Positions 7,103-16,403 of a stretch of 37,322 nucleotides of DNA are shown one piece after another. Numbering within the stretch: position 1 is the stretch's first letter; the number at the start of each line of letters is the position of its first letter. A program made the translations under genes and the position numbers. The notes beneath the pieces were generated by a model. It had not been told where the DNA came from. It worked only from the letters and a program-made list of their open reading frames with translations, and made no database searches. This DNA is from Acidimicrobiia bacterium (GTDB lineage Bacteria > Actinomycetota > Acidimicrobiia > Spongiisociales > ZC4RG35), in the NCBI GenBank assembly GCA_025922945.1, contig JAICGW010000012.1:1-37322 (forward strand), in the 5' to 3' direction.

Positions 7103-10100
7103 TTACCGAATTACTGGGGGGGTGCCGATCGCTGCGCGCACCAGCCTCTCTTGCTCAACGGCGTGTGCCCGCGCCGACCCGGTGGCAGGGGAAGCGGATG
7201 GCTCCCGCCCGGCATAGCTGACTTCGCGGCCAAAGGCAGCCTCGAGGTGCTGGCGCAGAAATCTATAGGCCCCCATGTTCTCGGGCTCTTCCTGGCACCA
7301 AACCACTGCCGCGTCGGGATGGCGGCGGGCGAGATCGGCGAGTCGCTGGCCCTCAATCGGATAGAGCTGGGCGAGTCGGACCAGGGCGACGTCGTCGGCC
7401 TTCACCTCCGACCGAAACCGAGCCAGGTCGTGATAAACCTTGCCTGAGCAGAGGATCAGTCGGCGGGCGTTGTTGGTCGCCACCTCGTCCTCGAGAACCG
7501 GTTCGAACCTTCCGCTGCTCATGACCTCGGTGGCCGAGAAGGATTCCTTGGTCCGTAAGAGCGACTTCGGAGTGAAGACGATCAGGGGCTTGCGAGGTCT
7601 GAGCAGGGCCTGCCTTCGCAGCAGGTGGAAGTACTGGCCGGTGGTCGATGGGACGACCACCCTCATGTTCTCGTCGGCGCAAAGCCCGAGGAAGCGCTCG
7701 ATGCGACCGCTCGAGTGCTCGGGCCCTTGTCCCTCGTACCCGTGGGGGAGGAGCAGGACCAAGCCGGATTGTTGACCCCACTTCGCTTCTCCCGCGGCGA
7801 CGAACTGGTCGATGATCACCTGGGCCCCGTTGGCAAAGTCCCCGAACTGCGCTTCCCAAGCCACCAAGGCATCGTTCCATTCCACCGAGTAGCCGTACTC
7901 GAAGCCGACGGCGGCAAATTCGGAGAGAAGTGAGTCAACGATCCGAACCCGAGCCGTGCCCGCCGTCAACAGCTGGAGGGGGGTCCACTCAATCCCGGTG
8001 TCAAACGAGGTCAGCTCGGCATGGCGATGGCTAAAGGTCCCCCGTCTCGAGTCCTCTCCCGCCAGGCGTACCGGGACGGCCTCGCGGGCGAGCGCCCCGA
8101 GCGCCAAGGCCTCAGCAGTCCCCCAATCCACGATTCCCCGCTCGAAGGTGTTGGCGCGCTCTTCAAGAATCCTCCGCAGCTTGGGATGAACCACAAAGTC
8201 AGCTGGCGGCGACGTCAGAAAGGCAAGGATCTCCTTCAGCTCCGCTTCCTCGACCGCAGTCTTCGGCTCCTCATCAGTCATTGGCCGCACCTGGCTGGGC
8301 CTCTCGACCGGAGCCGAATTCCGGGTCTCCTGGAAAGCGCTGTTCAAGAGCTCAGAAAACTCGGCCATCAACTCTTCGCCCTCTTCCATCGAGATCTCGC
8401 CTGTCGCCACCAGACGCTCCAGATAGAGGGTGCGCACCGGTCGTCTCTGATCGATCAGCTTGTACATGAGGGGCTGGGTGTAAGAGGGTTCGTCGCCTTC
8501 GTTGTGGCCCCGCCGGCGGTAACAGATCATGTCGATGACCACGTCGCGGCGAAACGCTTGGCGGAAGGCAAACGCCAGACGCGCCACCCGGACGACAGCC
8601 TCGGGATCGTCGCCGTTGACGTGGATGATTGGCGCGGCCACGGTCTTGGCGACGTCTGTGGCATAGAACGAGGACCTGGCGTCCAATGTCGAGGTGGTGA
8701 ACCCGACTTGATTGTTGATCACGATGTGAACCGTTCCCCCGGTGCGGTAGCCGGGGAGCTGAGACAGATTGAACACCTCCGCCACCACACCCTGCCCCGC
8801 GAACGCGGCGTCTCCGTGGATGAGGACGGGAAGGACCTGGGTGTGTCCGCTCGGCCCTCGTTTCTCCTGCTTTGCCCGGACTACACCCTCCAGCACCGGA
8901 TCCACCGCCTCGAGGTGGCTCGGGTTGGCGACCAGTTGGACACCGATGTTCGACCCATCGGCAGTTTCGTACTTGCCGGATGCGCCCAGGTGATACTTCA
9001 CGTCGCCAGATCCACCGGTGGTGTCCGGATCGAGGTCGCCTTCGAACTCGCGGAAGATCTTTCCATAGCTCTTGCCAATGACGTTGGCGAGGATGTTGAG
9101 ACGGCCCCGGTGCGCCATCCCGATGACGACATCCTCCATGCCGTCACCGGCAGCAGCGGAGATCAAAGAGTCGAGCATCGGGATGACCGATTCGGAACCC
9201 TCGAGCCCATAGCGCTTGTGTCCGACGTATTTCGTGTGGAGGAACTTCTCGAAGGCCTCGGCTTGGTTGAGCTTCCTCAGGATGCGGATCTTCTCCTCGC
9301 GGTCGAGCTCGGTCCGGGGCACCTCGCAGCGTTCCTGGATCCATCGTTTCTGCTCGGTCTCCTGCATGTGCATGTACTCGATCCCCGCCGTGCGGCAGTA
9401 GGCGTCACGAAGGCGCGCGAGGATCTTGGCCAGGGTCATCATTTGGGTCCCATCCATGCCACCGGTGGCGAACTCTCGGTCTAGGTCCCAGATGGTCAGC
9501 CCATAGAAAAGGGGATCGAGCTCGGAGTAGAGACGGGGTGGGTGTTGGCGAAGCGGGTCGAGATCGGCGATGAGGTGGCCCCGTACTCGAAAGGCGTTGA
9601 TCAGACGGAAAACGTTGGCCTGCTTTTCGGCCCAGCGTGGACTCCCGATCGGCGGGTTGTCGTCGATCGCCCACCGCGCCGGCGTATAGGGAATTGAAAG
9701 AGCTGCGAAAACCTCGTCATAGAAGCCACCTTCGCCCAAAAGAAGCTCGTGAACCCGAGCGAGCAATTCCCCCGATTGCGCCCCCTGGATCACGCGATGG
9801 TCGTAGGTGGAGGTAAGCGTTAAAACTCGCCCAATTCCTTGACGGGCGAGGAAGGCGGTATCGGCGGCTTGGAACTCCGGTGGATAGGCGATAGCGCCGA
9901 CTCCCACGATCACCCCCTGATCCGGCATCAGCCGAGGAACGCTCTGGACGGTGCCGATCGTGCCGGGATTAGTGAGGGTGACGGTGGTCCCGGCGAACTC
10001 GTCGGGTGTCAACCGATTGGAACGGGCCTTATCTACTAACTCCTCGTACTTCAACCAGAACGAGCGGAAGTCGAGTGTGTCGGCCTCCTTGATGTTGGGG

Positions 10101-10780
10101 ACCACTAGACCCCGCGAACCATCCTTGCGCTCGATATCAATGGCCAGGCCGAGGTTGACGTGGGGATATCGGACGAGGTGCGGCTTGCCGTCAATCTCAG
10201 CGAAGGCAACGTTGAGATGCGGCAACTCCTTGAAGGCCCGCGACACGGCATAGCCGATGAGGTGGGTAAAGCTGATCTTTCCGCCTTGCGTCAAGCGCTT
10301 GAGTTGGTTGTTGATGATGAGCCGGTTGACCTCGAGCAACTTGGCCGGAACATTGCGAACCGAGGTGGCGGTGGGAAGCTCACGGCTCGCTTCCATTCGC
10401 TCGGCCACCACTGCCGCCGCCCCGCGCAGTAGGACCGTATCCAGTCCGGGCTTGGGTGGCGCTTCCGCCCCTGCTGGCAGGGGAGCCGTTGGCGGTGGCG
10501 GCGCCGGAGAGGCGGCCGGCTCGATCGTGGATGGTTTCTCCGCAGCAGGAGGCGAAGCTCGTGGGACCGGCGGCGGTGGCGCGGGTCGGCTCGCCGGAGG
10601 CGGTTGCGGAGCCGGGGAGGCGATGGTCGATTCTGCGGGCGCTTCGCCGTTGAAGTAGGCCCGCCAGGCCTCCGAGACCGACTCCGGATCCTCGAGAAAC
10701 TGCTGGTAGATCTCGTCCACCATCCACAAATTGGAGCCAAAAGCCGCCGGCTCGAGCCCCGGCACTTCGGTGTCGCTCAC
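7103..10780 (-). CDS. kgd: Multifunctional 2-oxoglutarate dehydrogenase E1/E2 (Kgd type)
   Basis: A 1225-residue protein with the actinobacterial Kgd layout. It decarboxylates 2-oxoglutarate with thiamine diphosphate in the TCA cycle, feeding succinyl transfer or semialdehyde/carboligation products. Residues 1-45 are the OGDH N-terminal helix (LWMVDEIYQQFLEDPESV). Residues 46-112 are a Pro/Ala-rich linker. About 115-360 is an E2 acyltransferase core with active-site His328 in STYDHRVIQG. About 370-1225 is the E1, with HGDAAFAGQG and IVINNQVGFTT for ThDP and Mg binding. As usual for Kgd there is no lipoyl domain. The GTG start is directly abutted by GGAGG, which is too close; a GTG five codons later is an alternative. 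It is divergent from the LigD-like gene, with 23 bp between the starts. Confidence 0.95.
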   Translation of the reverse strand: MSDTEVPGLEPAAFGSNLWMVDEIYQQFLEDPESVSEAWRAYFNGEAPAESTIASPAPQPPPASRPAPPPPVPRASPPAAEKPSTIEPAASPAPPPPTAPLPAGAEAPPKPGLDTVLLRGAAAVVAERMEASRELPTATSVRNVPAKLLEVNRLIINNQLKRLTQGGKISFTHLIGYAVSRAFKELPHLNVAFAEIDGKPHLVRYPHVNLGLAIDIERKDGSRGLVVPNIKEADTLDFRSFWLKYEELVDKARSNRLTPDEFAGTTVTLTNPGTIGTVQSVPRLMPDQGVIVGVGAIAYPPEFQAADTAFLARQGIGRVLTLTSTYDHRVIQGAQSGELLARVHELLLGEGGFYDEVFAALSIPYTPARWAIDDNPPIGSPRWAEKQANVFRLINAFRVRGHLIADLDPLRQHPPRLYSELDPLFYGLTIWDLDREFATGGMDGTQMMTLAKILARLRDAYCRTAGIEYMHMQETEQKRWIQERCEVPRTELDREEKIRILRKLNQAEAFEKFLHTKYVGHKRYGLEGSESVIPMLDSLISAAAGDGMEDVVIGMAHRGRLNILANVIGKSYGKIFREFEGDLDPDTTGGSGDVKYHLGASGKYETADGSNIGVQLVANPSHLEAVDPVLEGVVRAKQEKRGPSGHTQVLPVLIHGDAAFAGQGVVAEVFNLSQLPGYRTGGTVHIVINNQVGFTTSTLDARSSFYATDVAKTVAAPIIHVNGDDPEAVVRVARLAFAFRQAFRRDVVIDMICYRRRGHNEGDEPSYTQPLMYKLIDQRRPVRTLYLERLVATGEISMEEGEELMAEFSELLNSAFQETRNSAPVERPSQVRPMTDEEPKTAVEEAELKEILAFLTSPPADFVVHPKLRRILEERANTFERGIVDWGTAEALALGALAREAVPVRLAGEDSRRGTFSHRHAELTSFDTGIEWTPLQLLTAGTARVRIVDSLLSEFAAVGFEYGYSVEWNDALVAWEAQFGDFANGAQVIIDQFVAAGEAKWGQQSGLVLLLPHGYEGQGPEHSSGRIERFLGLCADENMRVVVPSTTGQYFHLLRRQALLRPRKPLIVFTPKSLLRTKESFSATEVMSSGRFEPVLEDEVATNNARRLILCSGKVYHDLARFRSEVKADDVALVRLAQLYPIEGQRLADLARRHPDAAVVWCQEEPENMGAYRFLRQHLEAAFGREVSYAGREPSASPATGSARAHAVEQERLVRAAIGTPPVIR

Positions 10781-10803
10781 CCTCCGGGATGCTAGGTGGG
10801 AGA

Positions 10804-11712
10804 ATGCCTTCTCTGGTTGTCGTATCTCACCCCGAGAAGGTGCTGTTCCCCGATCCGGGGGTGACCAAAGGCGAGGTCGCCGAGTACTACCACCGCGTGG
10901 CCGACGTCATGCTTCCGCATCTGAATGACCGCCCGCTGACGATTCAACGGTTTCCGCAGGGAATCGAGAAGCAGGGATTCATGCAGAAACACGCCGGAAA
11001 GGGTTTTCCCGACTACATCGACCGGATCGAACTAGCCAAACAAGACGGGACCGTGAATTACCCCATCATTCGCGACGAGATGGGCCTCGCCTACCTTGCC
11101 AACCAGAACACCATCACCTTTCACATCCCCGGCTTTCGGGCCTCGCACCTCGAGCACCCGGATCGAATGGTCTTCGACCTCGATCCCTCCGAGGGCGACC
11201 TCGACGGCGTTCGATACGCGGCTCGCGCTACTGCTGAGTTTCTGGGTGCCCTGGACGTGCCCACCTGGCTGATGACCTCGGGCTCGAAGGGCTTTCACCT
11301 AGTTACCAACCTCCAGCCCACCATCGGCTTCGACGAGATGGGTCGTTTCGCGCAGGCAGTCGCGACCCTCCTCGCCGAGAGCCACCCCAAGCAAATGACG
11401 GTGGAATTCCTCAAGAAAGAGCGCCAGGGCCGGGTATTCGTCGATTGGATGCGCAATCACTTCGGTCCCACTGCCGTCTGCCCCTACTCGCTGCGTCCGC
11501 GCCCGGGTGCCCCCATCGCCATGCCAATCGACTGGAAGGCCCTCGAGACAACCAGGCCCGACGACTTCCGGTTGCGTCAGTTCGAGCTCAATGCCAATCC
11601 CTGGGCCGCGGCAAAGCCAATCGATCTGGCGCCGGCGGTGGCGGCAATGGAAGAGATGATTGCGCGAACCGGAGTCGACCTGCCGGAATTCGATCGGTTC
11701 GGTCGGAGCTAA
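10804..11712 (+). CDS. Standalone LigD-type polymerase/primase domain protein
   Basis: A 302-residue AEP-family polymerase domain like that of LigD in non-homologous end joining, where it adds (ribo)nucleotides at DNA ends. Family features are the N-terminal HPEKVLFPDPGVTKGEVAEY, the metal-binding pair Asp125/Asp127 in MVFDLDPSEGD, SGSKGFHLV and the later VFVDWMRNH supplying a third Asp. Neither the ligase nor the phosphoesterase domain is present, and Ku is not in the window. The ATG at 10804 is preferred over that at 10789 because GGTGG precedes it and the family begins near there. It overlaps the convergent nucleoside hydrolase by 4 nt. Repair priming or gap filling is an inference. Confidence 0.88.
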   Translation: MPSLVVVSHPEKVLFPDPGVTKGEVAEYYHRVADVMLPHLNDRPLTIQRFPQGIEKQGFMQKHAGKGFPDYIDRIELAKQDGTVNYPIIRDEMGLAYLANQNTITFHIPGFRASHLEHPDRMVFDLDPSEGDLDGVRYAARATAEFLGALDVPTWLMTSGSKGFHLVTNLQPTIGFDEMGRFAQAVATLLAESHPKQMTVEFLKKERQGRVFVDWMRNHFGPTAVCPYSLRPRPGAPIAMPIDWKALETTRPDDFRLRQFELNANPWAAAKPIDLAPAVAAMEEMIARTGVDLPEFDRFGRS

Positions 11713-12626
11713 ACCGCGCCCAGCGCCCGCCGCAGCATCTCGACGAAGAGCTCGCGGTCCGCCTCCTCGACCATCTCGACATTGGGCGAGCGTGACGGGT
11801 CGACCGGCGTCGCCCCCCGATCGTTGTCTCCGGTTCCAACCAGGACTTCGACCATCCTGGTCCGTGTGGCGATGCGGGGATCGAGGGCGATGGCCATCGC
11901 AATGGGATCGGGAAGGTCGAACCCCTCCAGACCGGAAACCTCGACTGCGTATCTGTCAACCGTGGCCTGGATGTCGATGCAAAACCGGGCGAGATCCGTG
12001 CCGATATCTCGCAACTCCTGAGCGGCAGCTGGTCCGAAGGTGGCGTACTTACACGAGATGTCCCAGCCCACGAGCTTGATGGGCATGCCGGACTCGAAGA
12101 CGACCTTGGCCGCTTCAGGGTCAGCCCAGATGTTGTATTCAGCGTTGTCGGTGACGTTCCCCGGTCCCAGTCCGGTGCCGCCCATCATCACGCAGTCGGC
12201 GACCCTGCTCGCCAGAGACGGTTCTCGCATGAGTGCGATCGCCACGTTGGTAAGAGGCCCCAGCGTGACCAGGGTGATTTCCCCCGGGTGCTGGTTGATC
12301 GAGGAGGCCATCACGTCGGCCGCCTCACCCGGATGCGGTGATCGGCCCGCCAGGGGTAGGCCGATGTCGGCCATTACATCCTCGCCATGTACGAACTGAG
12401 CGGTTTCGAGTGGCCGCGTCAGGGGAGCTGAGGCACCGGTGTGGACGGGCACTTGTGAGCTGCACAACTCGACGGTAAAGAGGGCGTTCTGCACCGCCTG
12501 TTCAAGAGGAACGTTGCCCGCGACAACGGTGATCGCCTCCACTTGAACGCCGGGATCTCGAAGGGCGAGCACGAGTGCAACCGCATCGTCGGAGGCGGTG
12601 TCGGTGTCGATCAGAAACCGTCGCAT
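11709..12626 (-). CDS. Inosine/uridine-preferring nucleoside hydrolase
   Basis: A 305-residue enzyme that cleaves the N-glycosidic bond of ribonucleosides for base salvage. The calcium-binding aspartate cluster is intact at residues 7-14 (DTDTASDD). The family also shows in LVTLGPLTNVAIA, MMGGTGLGPGNVT, NAEYNIWADPEAA and, near the C-terminus, LPDPIAMAIALDP. Length is usual for the family. Substrate preference (purine, pyrimidine or non-specific) cannot be read here. It is transcribed leftward, overlapping the LigD-like gene's end by 4 nt. Its start is 62 bp from the end of the exporter gene upstream, a gap that carries one of the GAACCC palindromes. Confidence 0.92.
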   Translation of the reverse strand: MRRFLIDTDTASDDAVALVLALRDPGVQVEAITVVAGNVPLEQAVQNALFTVELCSSQVPVHTGASAPLTRPLETAQFVHGEDVMADIGLPLAGRSPHPGEAADVMASSINQHPGEITLVTLGPLTNVAIALMREPSLASRVADCVMMGGTGLGPGNVTDNAEYNIWADPEAAKVVFESGMPIKLVGWDISCKYATFGPAAAQELRDIGTDLARFCIDIQATVDRYAVEVSGLEGFDLPDPIAMAIALDPRIATRTRMVEVLVGTGDNDRGATPVDPSRSPNVEMVEEADRELFVEMLRRALGAV

Positions 12627-12669
12627 TCCGTTTCATTCTGCCGACCGTTATCCGCGTTGAACGCGGCTG

Positions 12670-12684
12670 CGAACCCTGGGTTCG
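12670..12684. repeat. Palindrome CGAACCCTGGGTTCG
   Basis: A 15-bp palindrome with 7-bp arms lies in the 62-bp gap between the exporter gene end and the nucleoside hydrolase start. It is the same core as at 536-554 with the centre base changed. There is no adjacent T-tract. Confidence 0.6.
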
Positions 12685-12688
12685 GCGG

Positions 12689-14488
12689 TTAGGCGGTTTT
12701 GGCGCCGCGATTCCAGTCGGCGTAGAGGCTGGTGTACACCCCTTTGCGGGTGAGCAATTCCTGGTGGGTGCCCCGCTCGACGAGGCCGCCATGGTCGAAG
12801 ACCAACACCTCGTCGGAGGCTTCGGCGGTCGACAAGCGGTGAGCGACGGTGATCGACGTGCGTCCACTCGTGAGACGCTCGATCGCGCGGCGGAGGGAAA
12901 CCTCGAGGAAGGGATCGACAGCCGATGTAGCCTCGTCGAGCACGAGCAAGTCTGGATTCGTTATCCAAGCTCGTACCAGCGCCACCAGCTGACGTTCCCC
13001 CGCGGACAGGTTCGTGCCTCGCTCCCCGACCGCTGTCTCCAGGCCGGCGGGAGTTCGTTCGAGCCAGGCCTCGAGACCGAGCTGGGAGAACGCCTCCCGG
13101 ATCTGCTCATCAGTTGCATCCGGAACTCCGTACCGAACGTTTTCAGCGATAGTCGTATTGAAAAGAAATCCTTCCTGCGGGACGAACGCCACCCGCTTTC
13201 TCAGGGAGGCGAAGCGAATTTTCTGCAAGGGAACGCCTCCGATCTCGATGCGCCCGGCGTCTGGATCGAGTAGTCGTGTCACCAATTTGGTGAAGGTGGT
13301 CTTCCCTGATCCGGTCTGGCCCACCACTGCTACCCGGCGCCCAGGCGCGATTTCGATATCGACACCAGAAAGCACCACCGGCCCTTTGGGATAGCTATAG
13401 GTCACATCGGCCATTCGCATCCCCACCGGGCCCGGCCGGAGGTCGACGCCATCAACCGGGTCCGGAATGTCGACGGGGGTATCCAACACCCGCAGGACCC
13501 GCCGGAGGCCGGCCGCGGCCCGCTGGGCCTGATCGATGGTTTCCACCAGCGTCTGCACCGGGTCGATCATGAGATTGACAAGGAATAGGAAGGCCAGAAG
13601 GACCCCGGCTGAAGTGCCGGCGGCAGCCCCGAGAAAGACCCCGACGCCTATCACCGTGGCGGTGATGCCGGCGGCAAAGATCTCGGCGGAGGCGAACAGG
13701 AGCGCCGAGAGCTTGAAGGCACGGTGCTCCACGCGTACCTGCGTGGACAAGGTCGCTTGGACACGCGCGAGGGTCGTCGCTTCCACGCCGTGCGCCCTGA
13801 TCACGGGGAGCCCGGTGATCGTCTCCCCCATCACCGACAGCGAATCGGCGACCTTCTCTCGGACCTGGTCATGTGCCTTTTGGAGCAGCTTTTGGAAGAA
13901 GAGCAGCATCACGACGTAGACAATCACCCCCAGCAGAACCAGGCCAGCCAGTTGCCAGCGGTAAAAGAACATCACAATGAGGGCGAGGATGACCTGGGCA
14001 CCACCGATCAACATGCCCACGCCTCCCCACTCCATGAACTCCTGAATGGTGGTGATGTCGCTCGTTACCCGGGATACGAGGGCCCCCCGCCTTTCGGCCT
14101 GGACGTGGAGGATGGAGAGCCGGTGGAGATGATCGAAGAGCCTCACCCGCAGCTCTTTGAGGCCATCGGCGGTCATTCGGCTGAGTCGAAAGAATGCGGT
14201 CCGCGCCAGAAGGGTCGCCCCGGCGAGGAGAACGAGGGCTATCGCTCCCTGCGTGACGACGGTGGCGAAATCGGGGGCATCGCCGGCAAGCAATTCGCGA
14301 TCGACGATCTGTTGCACCATGATCGGAACGATCAAGGTGCCCACGGTGCCGAGGATCGCCAGGAGCACCGTCGTGACCAGGCCGACTCGAAGACTCGGTG
14401 CTTCGACAAAGGCCCGCCCCAGCGCGTGCCGGGTGGTGATCGGCTCGCCCTCTTCCTCCACTTCGTAATCGTCGATCTCAGTCGCCAT
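12689..14488 (-). CDS. ABC exporter half-transporter, subunit with canonical Walker B
   Basis: A 599-residue type IV ABC half-transporter with an N-terminal membrane domain (about 1-320, six helices) and a C-terminal ATPase. Walker A is GQTGSGKT at about 390-397, Walker B ends DE at about 518-519, and the switch His is at about 549 (VAHRLS). The signature is LSAGE instead of LSGGQ. With the next gene it should form a heterodimeric exporter for lipids, drugs or peptides; the substrate is unknown. The ATG at 14488 is preferred over the GTG at 14497: GAGGAG sits 8 nt upstream, inside the end of the upstream gene, and only one base separates that gene's stop from this ATG. The two are thus translationally coupled. 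Confidence 0.92.
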   Translation of the reverse strand: MATEIDDYEVEEEGEPITTRHALGRAFVEAPSLRVGLVTTVLLAILGTVGTLIVPIMVQQIVDRELLAGDAPDFATVVTQGAIALVLLAGATLLARTAFFRLSRMTADGLKELRVRLFDHLHRLSILHVQAERRGALVSRVTSDITTIQEFMEWGGVGMLIGGAQVILALIVMFFYRWQLAGLVLLGVIVYVVMLLFFQKLLQKAHDQVREKVADSLSVMGETITGLPVIRAHGVEATTLARVQATLSTQVRVEHRAFKLSALLFASAEIFAAGITATVIGVGVFLGAAAGTSAGVLLAFLFLVNLMIDPVQTLVETIDQAQRAAAGLRRVLRVLDTPVDIPDPVDGVDLRPGPVGMRMADVTYSYPKGPVVLSGVDIEIAPGRRVAVVGQTGSGKTTFTKLVTRLLDPDAGRIEIGGVPLQKIRFASLRKRVAFVPQEGFLFNTTIAENVRYGVPDATDEQIREAFSQLGLEAWLERTPAGLETAVGERGTNLSAGERQLVALVRAWITNPDLLVLDEATSAVDPFLEVSLRRAIERLTSGRTSITVAHRLSTAEASDEVLVFDHGGLVERGTHQELLTRKGVYTSLYADWNRGAKTA

Positions 14489-14489
14489 C

Positions 14490-16292
14490 TCAGGCACTCC
14501 TCTTCATGGCGTCCTCTTCATAGGCCCGCAGGATGCGGGCGTATCCGGGCGTGCTCTCCAGCAACTCCTCGTGGGTTCCCTGAGCGGCTACCTCGCCGCC
14601 TTCGACATAAATCACCCGGTCGGCGAGCATGATCGACGCCCGTCGGTAGGCGACGATGATCACTGTCGAGGGCAACTCCGCTCGGGTGAGCCTGGCGAGA
14701 ATCTGTGCCTCGATCGACGAATCGACCGCCGATGTGGCGTCGTCGAGCAGCAATAGGCGCGGCTTGCGTGCCAAAGCCCGGGCCAATGCGATTCGCTGCT
14801 GCTGTCCCCCAGACAAAGTGGTGCCTCTCTCGCCGATGCGAGTTTCGTACCCTTGTGGCAAGGCCGAGATGAACTCATGGGCCCCGGCCAGCTTGGCCGC
14901 CTCTACCACCTCGACATCGGGGATGTCGGCGCCAAGCGTGATGTTTCCCCGCACCGTGTCATCGAAGAGAAAGGCGTGTTGCGCGACATAGGCGACCTCG
15001 TTCGAAAGCTCGGAGGGGCCAAAGTCGCGCAGGTCACGACCGTCGAGGGTTATGGCACCGGTTTCCGGATCCCAGAGGCGCGCCAACAAAAGGGTCAGCG
15101 TGGTCTTCCCGGACCCGGTCTCGCCCACTATTGCCACCGTGGAACCGGTTGGTGCCTCGAGATCGACTCCGCGCAGGACCGGCACCTGGCCGTCGTAGGA
15201 GAACACGACCGACTCGCCCTCGACGGCTGCGCCGGTCCCGGCCTCTGTGGCCTCCAGATCCCCATACTCGACGAAGTCGTCGGCGACCAGCACATCTTCC
15301 ACCCGTTCCCAGCCGGCCAGGCTCGAGGCCATCTCCCAGATGACATATCCGACCAGCCTCACCGGAACGGCTGACAGCGAGAACAGATAAGCGACACTCA
15401 CCATTTCTCCGGGAGTTATGGCTCCGGCCACGATCCTGGCCGCACCCAGCACCACCAAGAGAATCGTCGCTAGATGTGGAATGGCGTCGGCAAGGCTGCG
15501 AAAAAACGCAAACTTTCGGCCGAGTCGCACCAGCTCTCCCCGCAAGGCCTCGGATACGGCATCGAAACGGGCGACCTCTTTGTCCTCCCGTCCGAGCGCC
15601 CTTACGGTGAGCGCACCGTCGAAACTTTCGTGGGCGACGTCGCTGACATCGCCACGCATCTTTTGGATCCTCTCGAACATGGGGAAGACACTCCAGCTTC
15701 CATTCATCTCCACGGCGACGATGGCGATGGCCGAAGCGAGAGTGAGGAAACCGAGCCAGACATCGAGGGAGAAAATCAGAACGACGGTGCCGACCAGCAG
15801 GAGAGAGACTCCGGTGCCGTAAGGCAACGGACCGAGAATCCAAATCGCCTGGCTGGCATCCGAGTCGGTTACCGCCAGCAGGTCGCCCGTAGTCCGTCGG
15901 GAGATCCATCCGAGCTTGAGCTTGAGTTGCTGTCTGATGAGGCGCATTCGCAAGTCGGCCTGAACATTGAATTGCAGCCATGACGCTCCGAACCTCCGGA
16001 GGATGATGCCCGTAGCCTTCCACAGCGCAACCGCCAGCACCGCGGCCACGGCCGGGAGGACACGGCCATTGACCGGCTCTCCGCCGTCGAGGACCGGAAT
16101 CACCAGCTCATCGGTGATGCGCCCGATGACGTAGGCGGAGGCGATGATCGCCGAGGCAAACATGGCCGCGCCGAAAACCGCCCGGATGAACGGGCGGGGG
16201 TGCCAGCTAACGAAGCGGCCGATAAGGCGCAACCCCCGGCTGAGCACCTCAAACGGAGACGCGGGTGGTCTGCGTGTGGTCACGGGATCCAT
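14490..16292 (-). CDS. ABC exporter half-transporter, subunit with degenerate nucleotide site
   Basis: A 600-residue half-transporter with six membrane helices (about 35-325) and an ATPase domain. Walker A is GETGSGKT at 390-397 and the signature LSGGQ at 493-497 is canonical. The Walker B carboxylate is Asp518 (LLLLDDATSAVD) rather than Glu, and the switch His is replaced by Tyr549 (VAYRRA). These changes fall on the same composite ATP site as the altered LSAGE of the partner. This is the pattern known from asymmetric heterodimers such as TM287/288 and TmrAB, so one hydrolytic and one structural site are expected. First gene of the two-gene operon; a 111-bp gap separates it from the znuC-like gene. 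Confidence 0.92.
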   Translation of the reverse strand: MDPVTTRRPPASPFEVLSRGLRLIGRFVSWHPRPFIRAVFGAAMFASAIIASAYVIGRITDELVIPVLDGGEPVNGRVLPAVAAVLAVALWKATGIILRRFGASWLQFNVQADLRMRLIRQQLKLKLGWISRRTTGDLLAVTDSDASQAIWILGPLPYGTGVSLLLVGTVVLIFSLDVWLGFLTLASAIAIVAVEMNGSWSVFPMFERIQKMRGDVSDVAHESFDGALTVRALGREDKEVARFDAVSEALRGELVRLGRKFAFFRSLADAIPHLATILLVVLGAARIVAGAITPGEMVSVAYLFSLSAVPVRLVGYVIWEMASSLAGWERVEDVLVADDFVEYGDLEATEAGTGAAVEGESVVFSYDGQVPVLRGVDLEAPTGSTVAIVGETGSGKTTLTLLLARLWDPETGAITLDGRDLRDFGPSELSNEVAYVAQHAFLFDDTVRGNITLGADIPDVEVVEAAKLAGAHEFISALPQGYETRIGERGTTLSGGQQQRIALARALARKPRLLLLDDATSAVDSSIEAQILARLTRAELPSTVIIVAYRRASIMLADRVIYVEGGEVAAQGTHEELLESTPGYARILRAYEEDAMKRSA

Positions 16293-16403
16293 GCGAGTTT
16301 ACCGACGGCACTCTCCGGGGCCGCCGAATAAATCTGTCGAGACCCGCCCCCTCCCCGGTTGCGCCGGTGATCCCCCTGCAAGGCGAGAAACAGGGCCGAG
16401 GGG

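Noticed and set aside
8021-9484. 487-codon frame antisense to kgd
   Set aside because: Lies wholly within the E1 part of kgd; its translation has no family features and reads like complemented codons.
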